From positions 183,302,001-183,366,000 of the forward strand of contig NC_060210.1 of assembly GCF_021130785.1 (NCBI RefSeq): a stretch of DNA of 64,000 bases, in the 5' to 3' direction. Positions 53,261-64,000 of this stretch are shown here, one piece after another. The notes beneath the pieces were generated by a model that saw only the letters and a program-made list of their open reading frames with translations, was not told the DNA's origin and did not search any database. This DNA is from Homalodisca vitripennis (Eukaryota; Arthropoda; Insecta; Hemiptera; Cicadellidae). Within the stretch, counting starts at the first letter, position 1. Every line of letters begins with the position of its first letter. A program made the translations under genes and the position numbers.

Positions 53261-56200
53261 AAATATGAGTATGTCCAGCAGCATGTGATTTATAACAAAA
53301 ACCCATCGAAAACAGTATTTTGAGATTGACACCGATTCATAAACATAAAATGCCATCTTTGTGAACATAATTTAATATTTTGTATTTAGTAAAACCTGTA
53401 ATTTATCCTACTTGTGCTTGCATCCTCCAAGATTTAAAGTGAGATTCACTGCAAAACGGAATATTTTCGTACCAAATTGGCAACTGAATAGTGCAGGTAA
53501 CTAGTGCAACGCATAAGTTTTAATAATATTACTCGTATAGTATATAATAAACACTATTTTAGTTTTATAACTTTCAATAGTAAACATTTTTTTCCATAGT
53601 GAAAATCAGTATTTTCATCTTTATGTGACTGGACATGGAAGTCTATAAGGTTAAAAATTCTAATGCTTTTTACAAAATTAAACTACTAAAATCAAGATGC
53701 ATTGAAGAAAATCATTTACGCGCTAATAAATTAAAATAAGGCAATGTAAATATTTTTATGGATACACATTCGTGATGATACATGATTTCTGATGGCCAAA
53801 ATAGTATAATTAATTTAGCTACAAATACAATTAATTATTTACGAGTAATATATCACGAACACAATAAAGAAAAGTACAAAGTAGAACCATAAAAGGGTAG
53901 ATGTATGGGAAAGGGTTGCAGGAATCTAAATCCATTCAAAACTGCTAGCTTTAAAATAATTAAATGACATGGGATAAACCGTATCATTCAGCGATAATAT
54001 CGTTTATAATATAAACTTACTGAGCCTTTACACCGTACAATTGGCTGATATGCCACCAACTAAACCTTCTTTATGACCACCTTGGCTACAAATAATAAAA
54101 ATAACTCACAAGAAATACTATAAGAATTAGAAAGAAACAAACCTCACTAATAAAGATTGAAAACGTTCCATGAGTTTAAAAAAAGAACATAAGTTTAAAG
54201 ACGATTGCGTCTGTCTGCTCTTTTAATAACTCGCTCCTGACCATTGACTTTCTGTACTCTTATGACTCTGTACAGTTTCAGATGACACACTTCGATACCG
54301 CAGGAAGGGCCCATACCGTTTTCTCGCCAGTCACTCACCTTCACCGTTGCGGGCCACATGTTTTGTGTAGTGACTGATTAGATTAATTCTCACCAGTCTA
54401 TTGACTTATGGAGCGGTATATGATTAGTTTTCTTCACAGAGATTGCTATGTAGTCAATTTAGGTTTTGGTGCGTTCATCACCACATTGGTTAGTTGTTTT
54501 ATGTTCTGTACATGTTTAACTATATACAGGCAAATGTTTGAAGGCTAAAGAGTAAACAATTTTCCAATTTTCTGTTAATAAACTGCTTATTTTCAACTTG
54601 TTAAAGTGCACATATCCAAAATCATTATATCCTTTTACTTCATTGTCAATAACAAACCTCCGAAACCTCTATATCATCTCTAGCAAGACTGGACTTATTT
54701 ACTTAGGATTCAAAGAGACTCGGGACAGTGTCTCCAAATTCTTAACTGATTTGCTACAGGTATGATGCAGTATTGGAAAGGATTGTTTTGTCCTTATACA
54801 GTAAACTTGTGGAGCTGCGGAAAAAAACTTTAATTTATTTTATAATATATAATTAGAACTAAATAAATATGAGTAGATAGTAGCCTCAGGAAATTTTCTC
54901 TCGTTTTTGTTAAGTATGTAATGAAATAAAACATTGGCACTGAACCCTTTAAGTGCATGTTTTTTATATTTTGGAAACTGCAGTTATAATCTGTGTTAAA
55001 AATCGTATTTGTATGATAATGTACAAATATCTATGGTGGTCAGATTTTATCTTAATTTATATTTTGTAGATATACCTCAGAACAGCATTTGACCTGGTAC
55101 ATTCAAGGCATGCCGCTCATATGAGGATCAGCGTTAGCTCAGTAAATTCATCATATTTAAATCTGATACACTGGTTCAACCCTCCGGTTCACAGACAAGT
55201 ATCTGGTGTACGAGATGAACCGGATTAACCATCACCTGTGGTCCAAGGGGTTATGTGCAGCTTAATTGTTCAAACAGACTATGATACACTTTATTTTTAA
55301 TCGAGCAGTTCTAATACATTAAGGGCACTTCGTTTATCACTAGTACTTTATTTACGTAAAATCTATAGTTTTAAAAACTAAAAGGATAAATTGTACCATG
55401 TTTATCTTTGCTGAACAATTACATTCCATAAATACATATATAGTGTATATTGGCTTTTACTTTTTTAACTAATTGTGTGACTTCGTTACAGAAATGATTT
55501 ATGTAACGAGTATAGCATATTTTATAATAAAGACCATTGATCTGGCTGAAAGCGTACTTCATCGTCCATAACATAGTTTGGGGTCATATTCAGTAAAATC
55601 ACCCGACTTCGGGTCAAACCTCTATTGGATGTAACAAAGGGGTCAATTAGTGCAGCATCATATAACACAAGGTACTCTACTAACTCAAGTACGCCAAGTA
55701 GTGGCGTTAGACATCACACGGTAATCCGACTACAGTACACTCCTCATCAGACTACACACTCTTAATACTAATACAGGCGCTGTGGCGTCAGGTAATACAA
55801 AGTAATACGATTAAACCTTGGACAACACATGATGAAGTTACTTCAATATGCCTTGCAGCGTCAGGTAAAACTCAATGATACTACTGCATTACATTGCCTT
55901 TACGTCAGATACGTCAGAAAATAAAGTATAATGCTTTTATATGTCAAATTTTTATATATATATATATATATATATGACGTTGATATTTTCGATGAAATTC
56001 CGTCCTAATATTTGTTATCTTATTAATTTTTTTATTACAGGCTCTCCATGATATGCTAAATCATAAACTTATTCTCTGTTTAAAAATCATAACGAAAGCT
56101 TGAATTATATATTTCTAGGATCAAAAGAATTATGTGTTTTCAGCTATTATATTTTCAATTTGTAAATTAACCTATATTTAACTGGTATTTTTCAAAAATA

Positions 56201-57672
56201 CTCTATTCTTAATCCAAATGCCAAAATGTATTCCGCGTTAAAAACCTTTAAGTAAGTTTCCATTGAAAACTTAAATTTTTCATTTATAAGTTGCATTTTT
56301 GTCAATAACTTTTAGAACAGTAGAGCTAATACATTCCAGCGGATCACACATCCTGTTATCGGTAAACATGAGATTCAATAACAATACGAGTAGATAAAAT
56401 CAGGATCAGTGCTGTGAACTTCGGTTTATCTCTCTCCGTCTCTTTCTCCTTCCCACAGAATAATCAAACACCAAATCAAAACCTAAACAGGACTATCACA
56501 ACAAACAAAAATAAATGTGAACGATGAATATATATTATAAGTCAATTAATTTAAATTTTAGCATGAGGATGTTTGGTTAAGCCATTGGTGATTGTAACAG
56601 TTATAGTAATAAATATAGCACTAATGAAATGATAACTTTAATGGTTTGTTTAGCTAAGGAAAAGGTTAACCTGACATTATTTATCATCTTATCATATACT
56701 TATTATTGTAAAATTTAAAAGAACCGTTTAAAATAGCCAACACTTTTAAACCAGTTGATCATTTTCAAATTTACGCAAATATTTAGTAAAATAGTGGTTT
56801 ATTCGTAAACAATAAAAATATAAGATAAATGGTTTTAAATCAAGATTATCTAGAAAAAAATCCAATCCCTTCACATCAATAAGAAAAAAAATAAAATTAA
56901 CGGCCATTGAGATGGCATATTTGGGCTTTCTAAAAATGTTTTACCGAATAAGTATTAAGGTTTTTAAAGTCACTTTTAGTTAAATGTACTGGATTTGGTT
57001 ACATATGTCTGTATATGGGTATGCCAAACCATTCCAAACCACTTGATAAAAAAATTATTATTTTATTAATGACTTACTTATACATAATTAGGTTTATATA
57101 CCCATATAATAAAAGTTTAGTGTTTCAATGATAAATCCCTTTAGGCTGGTTTATAACCTGAAAATTCTCACACCTCTTCATTATAACAGTGAACTATGCA
57201 GCAGGTTTAAAATTAAACTCCCGCACCTAAAGTTTTTCAAAGTTATCACTAACCGTTAGGGTCTCAGCAGTACCATTAATGATACTAGTATTAGTGGATA
57301 CTAGTTTTGGACACTCATCTGACCAATTTCTCCCTTGTCAGAAGGAGAATATGCGTTAAATTCCTTACTAGAGAACAGGGGGACCCCCACATCTGAAGAT
57401 TAAGGAATTTAAAATTTTTAATAAAAAGAGAGATCCAATTATCATAAATTTATTAATACTTGAAAATATATCGTTTTTTCAATCCCAATGAATATGACAG
57501 CTATATAAAGTAATAAACATTGTTTTAATAAGATTATATGTTCTTATTTGTTTTTGAGACAGTTTAGCATCTTTTTGAACATTGTCATATAAGAAGTGAA
57601 ACAACCGATAATACGATATATTCTATATTGAAATTTTAAAAAATGAGGACCTTCAAAATCTACAATCTTATC
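53261..57672. other. Mostly non-coding stretch
   Basis: It contains a possible exon at 54195-54359 and a (TA)n run at 55953-55975. Around 55690-55920 a motif GGCGT(C/T)AG followed by GTAATAC-like text recurs at about 55705, 55787, 55860 and 55907, hinting at a degenerate tandem repeat. No gene could be named. Confidence 0.45.
54195..54359 (-). other. Possible exon, unidentified
   Basis: In a GC-richer patch, the minus strand has ATG (54357-54359) followed by 54 codons to TAA at 54195-54197. A perfect-looking splice donor, AAG followed by GTGAGT, occurs seven codons after the ATG, so the coding part may be only MWPATVK followed by an intron. The product is unknown, and chance is possible. Confidence 0.15.
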
Positions 57673-57684
57673 GGAAAAAGTAAG

Positions 57685-57755
57685 CGCTCTGTGGTGTAAT
57701 GGTAGCACATTCACCCGGCAAGTGAGAGATCCGGGTTCGACTCCTGGCGGAGCAA
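57685..57755 (+). tRNA. tRNA-like gene, anticodon GGC (Ala-type), copy 3
   Basis: The 71 nt match the copies at 41851 and 42103 exactly, with anticodon at 57717-57719 and terminator TTTTT at 57760-57764. Its upstream leader is shortened to about 12 bases of the shared unit, yet the internal boxes A and B are complete. Confidence 0.75.
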
Positions 57756-57936
57756 GTACTTTTTGTGATTCAATGTTGATTGAAATTAAATAAGGCTATT
57801 GCCATTTATACAGTTTAATGTAAATAAAAGTCGTTTGACAGGTATTTGGTCTTCCGATCATATGTTAGTTTGCTTATTTAAACGCATATGTGACAGATAC
57901 GGCCAAATACAAAATAATTGAATCGGAAAAAGTAAG

Positions 57937-58007
57937 CGCTCTGTGGTGTAATGGTAGCACATTCACCCGGCAAGTGAGAGATCCGGGTTCGACTCCTGGC
58001 GGAGCAA
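57937..58007 (+). tRNA. tRNA-like gene, anticodon GGC (Ala-type), copy 4
   Basis: Identical tRNA body, with anticodon at 57969-57971 and terminator TTTTT at 58012-58016. It lies exactly one 252-bp period after copy 3 and has the full leader. Confidence 0.75.
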
Positions 58008-58069
58008 GTACTTTTTGTGATTCAATGTTGATTGAAAATAAATAAGGCTATTGCCATTTATGCAGTTTA

Positions 58070-58072
<3 letters not shown>

Positions 58073-58128
<56 letters not shown>
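58073..58128. repeat. (TA)28 microsatellite ending array locus 2
   Basis: Uninterrupted TA directly attached to the truncated spacer of the last tRNA-bearing unit. Confidence 0.97.
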
Positions 58129-58134
<6 letters not shown>

Positions 58135-61100
58135 GCATTAATTTCATATTTAGATGCTACTAACAATGAACTAATTTACTAAATGTAGTTAATAATTTTA
58201 TAATTACATATAAGTTGGTAAAAAATTAACTAGTATAAAAAGTTATAGCTTTAAAAACACCTTTATTTTTACACCACACCAAAGTACGATAGATAAATTA
58301 AATAACTTTCGAACACAACGTGATTTCTTTAAAATCCCAGTTGGCAAGAGTAATACGCAAGGATTTCCTTCTGTTATTTTCAAGAAAAAATCCTCTCGTA
58401 ACGACCGGTGGTGCACTCGTCTAACAAGACCTTTATTAAGACACGTACCTCAGAACGTGTACTAATGGGAATAATAAGATTGTTATCGTAAGACGTTGTA
58501 AAATATAACAAAGTAACGTATACTTATATAACGCAATGAAAGGTGTTTAAGTAACAGTATAGCTCAATACTGCTAGTTATATGTGTATTATTCACCTCAA
58601 CATATTATTTCTTTCGTCTAGTATATTTAGTTTTAAGTCTTCCAAAAAAGCCATTGTACTTTCAACATGAAAGTTCAAACAATACGATGAGCTCGTCAAA
58701 CTATCCATTATTTACTTAATAATATAAATACTATGTTTATCATATTACTGTCCTTAAAGTATGAAAATTAAAAGACTGTAAATGCATAAACTGTATGAAT
58801 GAAATGTAAATTATTTAATGAGAGGTGTTAGCATAATTTACTCCGTTAATGAGAATGATTCAAACAGAAATTGTATGCTCTGACAGGTTAGTTAGATTTT
58901 TAATGCTTAACACAGAAAACATAATTAAACGACTTTCAATAGTCCACATAGAAATAGCAGACAGCAATACGTAGACACCGATATAGTGAAGTGTTGTCAT
59001 TGTTAGAATAAGTGGTACTGACTTTGCCTGTTACGTTACGTTAATCTATTCAAAGACCACGTTACGTTAATTGTACATCATTAAATATACTACACAGCAA
59101 TTACATATATACGAGTTATACTCCATGGATTCGTCCGTATTCAACACTACCGCAATGTTAGTTTAACATTCTGAAAACTAAAAATTAAATTTAAAACCAA
59201 ATTAAATGTATCTATTATTGTTCATGTTTCTGGAAATTAAGTTATAAATAAACATCTACTGCTATTTTAGTGGTGAACAGCTTACTCTGTATTGCGCGTT
59301 AAAAATATCCTTAAATCGAATAATTGATTTTTAATATTATTGCTTTGCATTATGAACACTGCTTTTAATTAAAATAGGAGATTTAGGTCCAAGGCGAAAT
59401 ATATTTTGCTTTTAGCGAAGTCTCTCCCAACAGTTGCTGATAAGCGGAATCCGATTTTGTACATCTGAATCACGCATGATAGGTGCAAAAATGTATGATG
59501 CATTGTATTAACTTATCAGTTTGTAATTTGCATCGTTTATCACGATGTTTTAAATCGCCTTGACTAGTTAATCAATACTTCGAAAACCGTCATCCGCCAT
59601 ACAGTAGTACGTGAAAGTTTGTTTGATGGACAACATATCCAATACATTTCCTCTAACAGTGTACTTTACTGATGATTTTATGACCCATATAAACTCGTTG
59701 TTCTTAACAGATAGTCAACTAAAATACAAAATTTGTATACTGCGTCATGAAAATATGGTACGATATACAGGACGAGGATGACCACCTGTGTAGTATAAAA
59801 AGTGGTCTTACTAAGTAATGTTAACTTTATGTTTTTCTTATTTACATACGTAATTATGTTTTAAGGTTACCATCTTTTACCGGTAAGAGATATACCTATA
59901 TTTACTATTAAACATACCTAATGTTTGGTATATTATGATTTTTCTTAGAATCTAATAGTTTTGAGTTTGTGGCTTTTTGTATTTTTAAACTTTGAGAATT
60001 GTTTTACATTTGGAAAACTCAATTAACAGTACCGCTACTACACTTTTACACAATAGCTCAATAATAAACTTTGGCTAAATTAGTGCCTTTCCACACTCAG
60101 TTAGGCTAGCACAGCACTTAATTTTAAAGGTCAATTTAAAAACGTTTTTTATACACTCTGTAGACACAGTTGAAGATACATTTTGTTTGAATTGTTGTAA
60201 ATATACAAAAAAATTCGATTTTAACACGTATACAATGCTTTTATTCGAAAATCCTCCAAAAAAGCACTTTTACACCACACATTGGGCACCTTTGAGCCAT
60301 TTTACAGAGTTGAAAATAATTTAATTGGATTTTGTTAGGTAAATTAGAAGAATATGAGAGAGAAATAACGTTAAAGATTGTTAGTGCAACAGCTATATAT
60401 ACCGCATGAATGGGTTGCCTCACCCTGTGTGTGTAAATAAAATAACAATTATCTTTCAAAGTTGAAAAACGTAAATTATAAATGTGTTTCGTTTTAGGTT
60501 GAGTTATATTAATCGTAGTTTTTAATATCACGATCTTTTTTAATTAGGACTAATATTAATATAAATGTACATGTATGTTTTATATATGCTTACATACAAT
60601 TATTTTTGGAAGATTGTACATAGATCATCTTCTCATTCAAGAGATTCCATTACGCTGCAATAAAAAAGGAGAGAAATAGTTAAACAAAATATAACGGGGG
60701 AATGCTGGTAAAAGCATAGTTGTATACATAATTTTATGTATTTGCCTAAACGGTAGTCATGATATTGTACGTTTAAGTGGGTTCTACTATACAGATACTA
60801 TTTGCTTTAGGCAACATTTATCAACATAATTAGGTAGCGTTACCTGCACTCATCCAATTAGAACATTTTAATTAACATGTAAATACAGATCTAATATATC
60901 ATTTGTTTATATCATTAGTAATTACCAGTATCTATAATTATTGTAATGATAAATCATGTAACTAAAGATACAACGGTTACTACAAATATATTTTGAATAA
61001 ACAAATTGCTATGTAAATAAACTTATTTTATAGAATATATGTTGTTAAATTTAATGTATACGTAAATGAACGTTTATAAGTCAAAAAACATTAAGTCACT

Positions 61101-61599
61101 TATTGTTTTAGAATAAAACGATAAGATATTTTATTTAAATCTTTTTTTAATAATTTTCTTTAAATTCAGTATAAAACCTAAAAAAACCATTCTAGTGCAA
61201 ACCATTGCGTTTATAAACATGTCAATTGGTTCAATAAAAAAAACTAAGCTGGAAAGAAAATTGATCAATAATCATTACTAAACGGATAACAAAATGTCTT
61301 TCTTTAAACACATACATCTTTCAATTATTACTTAATACTGGTAAGGAAGTTTTATTTGTATGCATAATATGCAGCTAAAAATATAAATGCAAATATACTT
61401 ACTTGGCTTTGTCAGAGTAAACGTTTTGGTTTTATTTTATTAGGTAATACATTTTGTTCCCACCGAATATGATGTTAATTCTATCAGTTTTATTTTTGAA
61501 TAATACGAATACCTTTAATTGATATGTATCTTTAATGTGGTTAGTTATAATTCCAAAAGTGTCTGAACACTTATACAATGAGGATTTTTGGATCTGTGC
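58129..61599. other. Non-coding stretch, nothing recognised
   Basis: About 3.5 kb without a recognised gene. The minus-strand frame 60241-60531 ends with CPMCG but nothing else supports it. Confidence 0.5.
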
Positions 61600-61872
61600 T
61601 GGTGGAAGTCTACCTTGGTTATGAACCAGGGCGGGTGAGAAAAAAAAAGGAGAGACCGATCCCCTTTTAAGCCTTATTCTGCCGGTCCTCATTGGCCATT
61701 GGCCTGTGGGAGAATTTTATCAAACAGAATAAGGGCGGGGGAGTCGATACAGTACAAGTTCGATGGTACTGATAAAAAATGCAAAGGTCACAGACAGGAT
61801 TTGAACCTGCGTTATCTCTAACTCAGATCTAAAGTCCAACGACTTAGACAGCTCGGCCATCGGCACTCCCAT
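61600..61872 (-). mobile_element. tRNA-Leu-derived SINE
   Basis: The head (61786-61866, minus strand) is a class II tRNA of leucine type: TGGCCGAGC in the D arm, anticodon arm TTGGA/TCTGA, a long variable arm with stem GTTA/TAAC, T arm GCAGG/CCTGT. Box A lies at 61849-61859 and box B (GGTTCAAATCC) at 61797-61807. The acceptor stem has three mismatches and the discriminator is C, so it is not a working tRNA-Leu. The anticodon reads TTA (61830-61832). A GC-rich body continues to about 61632 and ends with a T-rich run. The exact 3' end is uncertain and may extend further. Confidence 0.65.
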
Positions 61873-63138
61873 GTAGTTACTCTACATGTTTAATATGTAT
61901 ATCATTGAATTATGTATTTTACTGTGAAATAAATTGTTAAAAACTCAAACAAAAGTAAAATGTGTACCCATTACTAAACAGTAAACAAAGAGGGTCCCAA
62001 ACAAACAATTTTACTTACTAGCAGTTTATGTTACAAGATCATTATGTATTTATTATTTGAGAGGACACAAAATCGTGGCAATGACTAAGCCTTGTTATAA
62101 TAAGGTGTTAATGTAATTTTGTGATTTACTGCAAAACAAGTCTTCGAAAACTGTTTATTGCATTTATATTTATTAAAACATAAAAAGTTACTCCATGAAA
62201 GACTTAACTTTCACTACTATTTAAATGCGACAGTTATTGAAGTCCTGGCGCGTTCATGCCTTGAGGTTATATACCTAACCGATTAAAGATTTAGCACATA
62301 GGCATGTTAAAAAATCACAAATCCATTGTATTTGACGGCCACTTCTTTGAAAAAGGTCTAATATAAAGCTTAAAACAAATCCGTTACAATAAAACCAATG
62401 ATAAAATTGTGAATCCTCTAATATTAAAATCTTTGTTTACACGACATCGAATAAAAGAATAACTAACATGTACATGTTGCTTTTTTTACAATAAAAGAAT
62501 GTGACGGATTAACATATTTCTCTATTCTTTACTCTGTTAGTAATGACTCTTACAAAGGGAGGTGCTCTCAACAAAGCATGTTGGTACTCAAAGCTTTCTC
62601 CGCTTACAACCTTCTTTTCGCTTTTCTTATTCTTGAATTGTTAAAATACTTCCTTTACCTCAGTTGCAATTTTTTATAAGACATTAAATCCTGATTTTAA
62701 TTTTATAGAAAATCATGAATATATACATAGCTTGAAATTCTTTCAATTGTAAGTACTCCTAACTTTTACAAGATCCCCACACTGATTCCGAAGAATTGAA
62801 AATACGTGATACTGTATCTAAATAAAATGAAGCATCCGATGGAGCTTTTAAAACAAACTTAAATTTATTAACATTACCAGTATGTTTCAAAAGATATGTA
62901 TTAAAATTTTATTTTAATTTACAAATGAGAATCAATACAAACTTTATAGTTTCTTACTGTGTTTGAGTTTTAAATTATCAATACTGTACGTTTATAATAA
63001 TTAAGTAAAATATTAAACAATTTACTTTATAAAGAATATTTCTTTCCTTTTGCAATATTATAACGAGTTCAGGTTGTAATAGTTTCTTTGGGTTTGGTTG
63101 TGTGTCATAAGAGCCCACAAATCATTTCACACATAACA
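61873..63138. other. Non-coding stretch
   Basis: Nothing recognised. Confidence 0.5.
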
Positions 63139-63903
63139 CTGAAACCGCATAACAACGTTCGAAATTATACTTATTTGAATGTGAACAATAACTCCTTAAC
63201 CTCGTTTCCTGAAAAACATAACAGTGAAACCGCATAACAACGTTCGAAATTATACTTATTTGAATGTGAACGATAACTCCTTAACCTCGTTTCCTGAAAA
63301 ACATAACAGTGAAACCGCATAACAACGTTCGAAATTATACTTATTTGAATGTGAAGGATAACTCCTTAACCTCGTTTCCTGAAAAACATAACAGTGAAAC
63401 CGCATAACAACGTTCGAAATTATACTTATTTGAATGTGAACGATAACTCCTTAACCTCGTTTCCTGAAAAACATAACAGTGAAACCGCATAACAACGTTC
63501 GAAATTATACTTATTTGAATGTGAAGGATAACTCCTTAACCTCGTTTCCTGAAAAACATAACAGTGAAACCGCATAACAACGTTCGAAATTATACTTATT
63601 TGAATGTGAACGATAACTCCTTAACCTCGTTTCCTGAAAAACATAACGGTGAAACCGCATAACAACGTTCGAAATTATACTTATTTGAATGTGAACGATA
63701 ACTCCTTAACCTCGTTTCCTGAAAAACATAACGGTGAAACCGCATAACAACGTTCGAAATTATACTTATTTGAATGTGAACGATAACTCCTTAACCTCGT
63801 TTCCTGAAAAACATAACACTGAAACCGCAAAACAACGTTCGAAATTATACTTATTTGAATGTGAACGATAACTCCTTAACCTCGTTTCCTGAAAAACATA
63901 ACA
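63139..63903 (+). repeat. 85-bp satellite, nine units
   Basis: Units start at 63139, 63224, 63309, 63394, 63479, 63564, 63649, 63734 and 63819, an exact period of 85 without indels. Each begins (G/C)TGAAACCGCATAACAACG (one has CCGCAAAACAACG) and ends TTTCCTGAAAAACATAAC. A variable site reads ACAATA in unit 1, AGGATA in units 3 and 5 and ACGATA elsewhere. Units 7 and 8 share an extra change just before their first bases (ACGGTG). No coding frame. Confidence 0.95.
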
Positions 63904-64000
63904 GTGAAATAGTATAACACACCGTTTCGAGGACTGGATTTATCCTCTTCGTCAGGTGGGGGAGATATTACTAGATACAAAAATAAATATCAGAAAGAAG
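63904..64000 (+). mobile_element. Element end related to the fold-back arm, cut by the window edge
   Basis: GTGAAATAGTATAACACACC is followed by GTTTCGAGGACTGGAT and CCTCTTCGTCAGGT, matching the order of the left arm at 21770-21815 (TAACACTACGTTTCGAGAT, then CTCTTCTTCAGGT). The rest lies beyond the window. Confidence 0.45.

Larger units (their letters stand above)
57673..58072 (+). repeat. tRNA-bearing tandem array, locus 2
   Basis: Two units with the same 252-bp spacing and nearly the same spacer sequence as at 41756-42204, 16 kb away. The first unit is cut at its left edge within the leader (starting ATCGGAAAAAGTAAG), and the last runs into (TA)n after GCAGTTTAATG, a different point of the spacer from locus 1. 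The near identity of spacers shows a recent origin or continuing homogenisation. Confidence 0.9.

Noticed and set aside
55125..55200. Box A-like GTTAGCTCAGTA and box B-like GGTTCAACCCTCC spacing, possible tRNA-derived SINE
   Set aside because: No cloverleaf can be drawn and no terminator or tail was found. The boxes are probably coincidental.
60241..60531. 96-codon minus-strand frame with CPMCG, possibly a zinc finger
   Set aside because: Only one Cys pair and no partner ligands. The rest is AT-driven text.
63139..63903. CRISPR array
   Set aside because: There are no unique spacers. All 85 bp repeat, and the window is eukaryotic.

Overview
This is an AT-rich eukaryotic window, almost certainly from an arthropod and most likely an insect genome. 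The evidence is the type of mobile elements present (an R1/Jockey-like LINE reverse transcriptase remnant, a Mutator-like transposase, a DUF4817-type transposon fragment, a 5S-derived SINE and a tRNA-Leu-derived SINE), together with long microsatellites and no bacterial-style gene packing. A hemipteran source is only my guess. I find no host protein-coding gene that I can name. The window is mostly intergenic or intronic DNA built from repeats.

Layout. 1-9.8 kb: non-coding, with one copy of a ~440-bp dispersed repeat (1600-2040) and a hairpin-rich segment (3140-3520) that recurs near 38 kb. 9.87-10.37 kb: decayed LINE reverse transcriptase next to a compound microsatellite. 10.8-11.2 kb: segment with a diverged copy at 52.9-53.3 kb. 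17.8-24.8 kb and 27.7-33.9 kb: two collinear, diverged copies of a ~6-7 kb segment. The left copy carries a fold-back element (21714-22037) and both copies carry a dispersed-repeat insertion. 34.9-38.3 kb: decayed repeats and a DUF4817-type transposon remnant. 41.8-42.25 kb and 57.7-58.1 kb: two near-identical tandem arrays of a 252-bp unit, each unit carrying a complete Pol III-type tRNA-like gene, and each array running into a long (TA)n tract. 46.0-48.5 kb: Mutator-like element with the only long open frame in the window (minus strand). 51.2 kb: 5S rRNA-derived SINE. 61.6-61.9 kb: tRNA-Leu-derived SINE. 63.14-63.90 kb: nine units of an 85-bp satellite abutting a sequence related to the fold-back element.

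Functional reading. The sequences with the best claim to activity are the four identical tRNA-like genes (box A, box B, oligo-T terminator intact) and the transposase frame, which is intact apart from one frameshift near homopolymers at its N-terminal end. Everything else looks like neutral repeat turnover. The most unusual material is the dispersed tRNA-bearing tandem unit, the fold-back element with an 11-bp flanking direct repeat, and the 85-bp satellite whose unit resembles the element end it adjoins.
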